Positions 5,705 to 5,965 of a DNA stretch of 5,965 bases are shown here, one piece after another (within the stretch, counting starts at the first letter, position 1; every line of letters starts with the position of its first letter). The position numbers and the translations under genes were made by a program. The DNA comes from Methanospirillum hungatei. Lineage in GTDB: Archaea > Halobacteriota > Methanomicrobia > Methanomicrobiales > Methanospirillaceae. The notes below the pieces were generated by a model, which ran no database searches, was not told the origin of the DNA, and saw nothing but the letters and a program-made list of their open reading frames with translations. The DNA lies in the NCBI GenBank assembly GCA_003251955.1, contig QKDV01000018.1, positions 1 through 5,965 on the forward strand, written 5' to 3'.

Positions 5705-5965
5705 TCAGATCAAAAGGTCCTGGAGGGATAGGGTCTCCCCATTGCCTTCCTTCAGTTCCAGGTTTACCGGACCGTCATTTAAGGTTGTATTGAGGCTTTT
5801 TATTATTGAGATCGACGAACCATTGAGTGTATATGTTGTTTCATCAGTAGCCTTATTTTTTGAAACACCTGACAGGAGCGAATCATAGAGCGGACCGACA
5901 GATGAAGGATCAGATACAGCAACCGTGAGAGATTTTATTCCTGTTGCACCATTTGCATGATAACT
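5705..5965 (-). CDS. 3' end of a convergent gene, unknown function (86 C-terminal residues visible)
   Basis: The minus strand is open from the right edge to a TGA at 5707-5705, giving 86 residues and no usable start, so the gene begins outside the window. The visible protein is rich in Ser, Thr, Asn and Gly with alternating hydrophobic residues, for example SLTVAVSDPSSVGPLYDSLL near its beginning and ETTYTLNGSSISIIKSL in the middle. It ends NGETLSLQDLLI. I see no cysteines, no transmembrane segment and no catalytic motif. The composition resembles beta-rich archaeal surface or secreted proteins, including pilin-like ones, but I do not recognise the family and assign no function. Base use is more AT-rich than in the cdh genes. 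It converges on the activator gene with 96 bases between the stops. That it is coding is likely but not certain, since the open stretch is short. Confidence 0.6.
   Translation of the reverse strand, partial: SYHANGATGIKSLTVAVSDPSSVGPLYDSLLSGVSKNKATDETTYTLNGSSISIIKSLNTTLNDGPVNLELKEGNGETLSLQDLLI

Noticed and set aside
1..5965. CRISPR array, insertion sequence, tRNA or defence system
   Set aside because: No spaced direct repeats, transposase motifs, terminal inverted repeats, cloverleaf or defence-protein motifs were seen; almost all bases are accounted for by the cdh-type genes.

Overview
The window lies in the acetyl-CoA synthesis part of an archaeal CODH/ACS (acetyl-CoA decarbonylase/synthase, ACDS) operon, read on the + strand. 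The ACS is the archaeal type, in which the A-cluster subunit is separate from the corrinoid proteins. Together with strong GGAGG-type ribosome binding sites, oligo-T terminator-like tracts and roughly 50% GC, this suggests a methanogenic euryarchaeote. My guess is Methanomicrobia, perhaps a Methanomicrobiales-like hydrogenotroph, but the order and genus are inference only.

Layout: 1-1029 is the 3' part of cdhC (ACS beta subunit, A-cluster), open at the left edge. 1029-2282 is cdhD (delta, small corrinoid-protein subunit), overlapping cdhC by one base. 2292-3719 is cdhE (gamma, large corrinoid/Fe-S subunit). After a 50-base gap holding an oligo-T run and an imperfect inverted repeat comes 3770-5608 (possibly from 3725), a ferredoxin-ASKHA protein of the RACE/DUF4445 family, whose members reductively reactivate corrinoid proteins. 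5609-5704 is a convergent intergenic region with two T-tracts. 5705-5965 is the 3' end of a minus-strand gene of unknown function that has no start codon inside the window.

How they work together: CdhD-CdhE takes a methyl group from methyl-tetrahydromethanopterin/sarcinapterin onto its cobamide and passes it to the nickel A-cluster of CdhC. There it is joined to CO and CoA to make acetyl-CoA, or the reverse. Co(I) is occasionally oxidised to inactive Co(II) during turnover. The downstream RACE protein is the expected ATP-dependent activator that restores Co(I), so the window holds the catalyst, the methyl carrier and its likely repair enzyme in one run.

The metabolic core is well known. The less ordinary points are the activator directly behind cdhE in an archaeal operon, four extra cysteines in its [2Fe-2S] loop, a possible structured leader before it, the absence of a cooC-like gene between cdhC and cdhD, and a similar beta-strand-like segment at the CdhC C-terminus and the CdhD N-terminus. 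I see no mobile element, CRISPR array, tRNA or rRNA.
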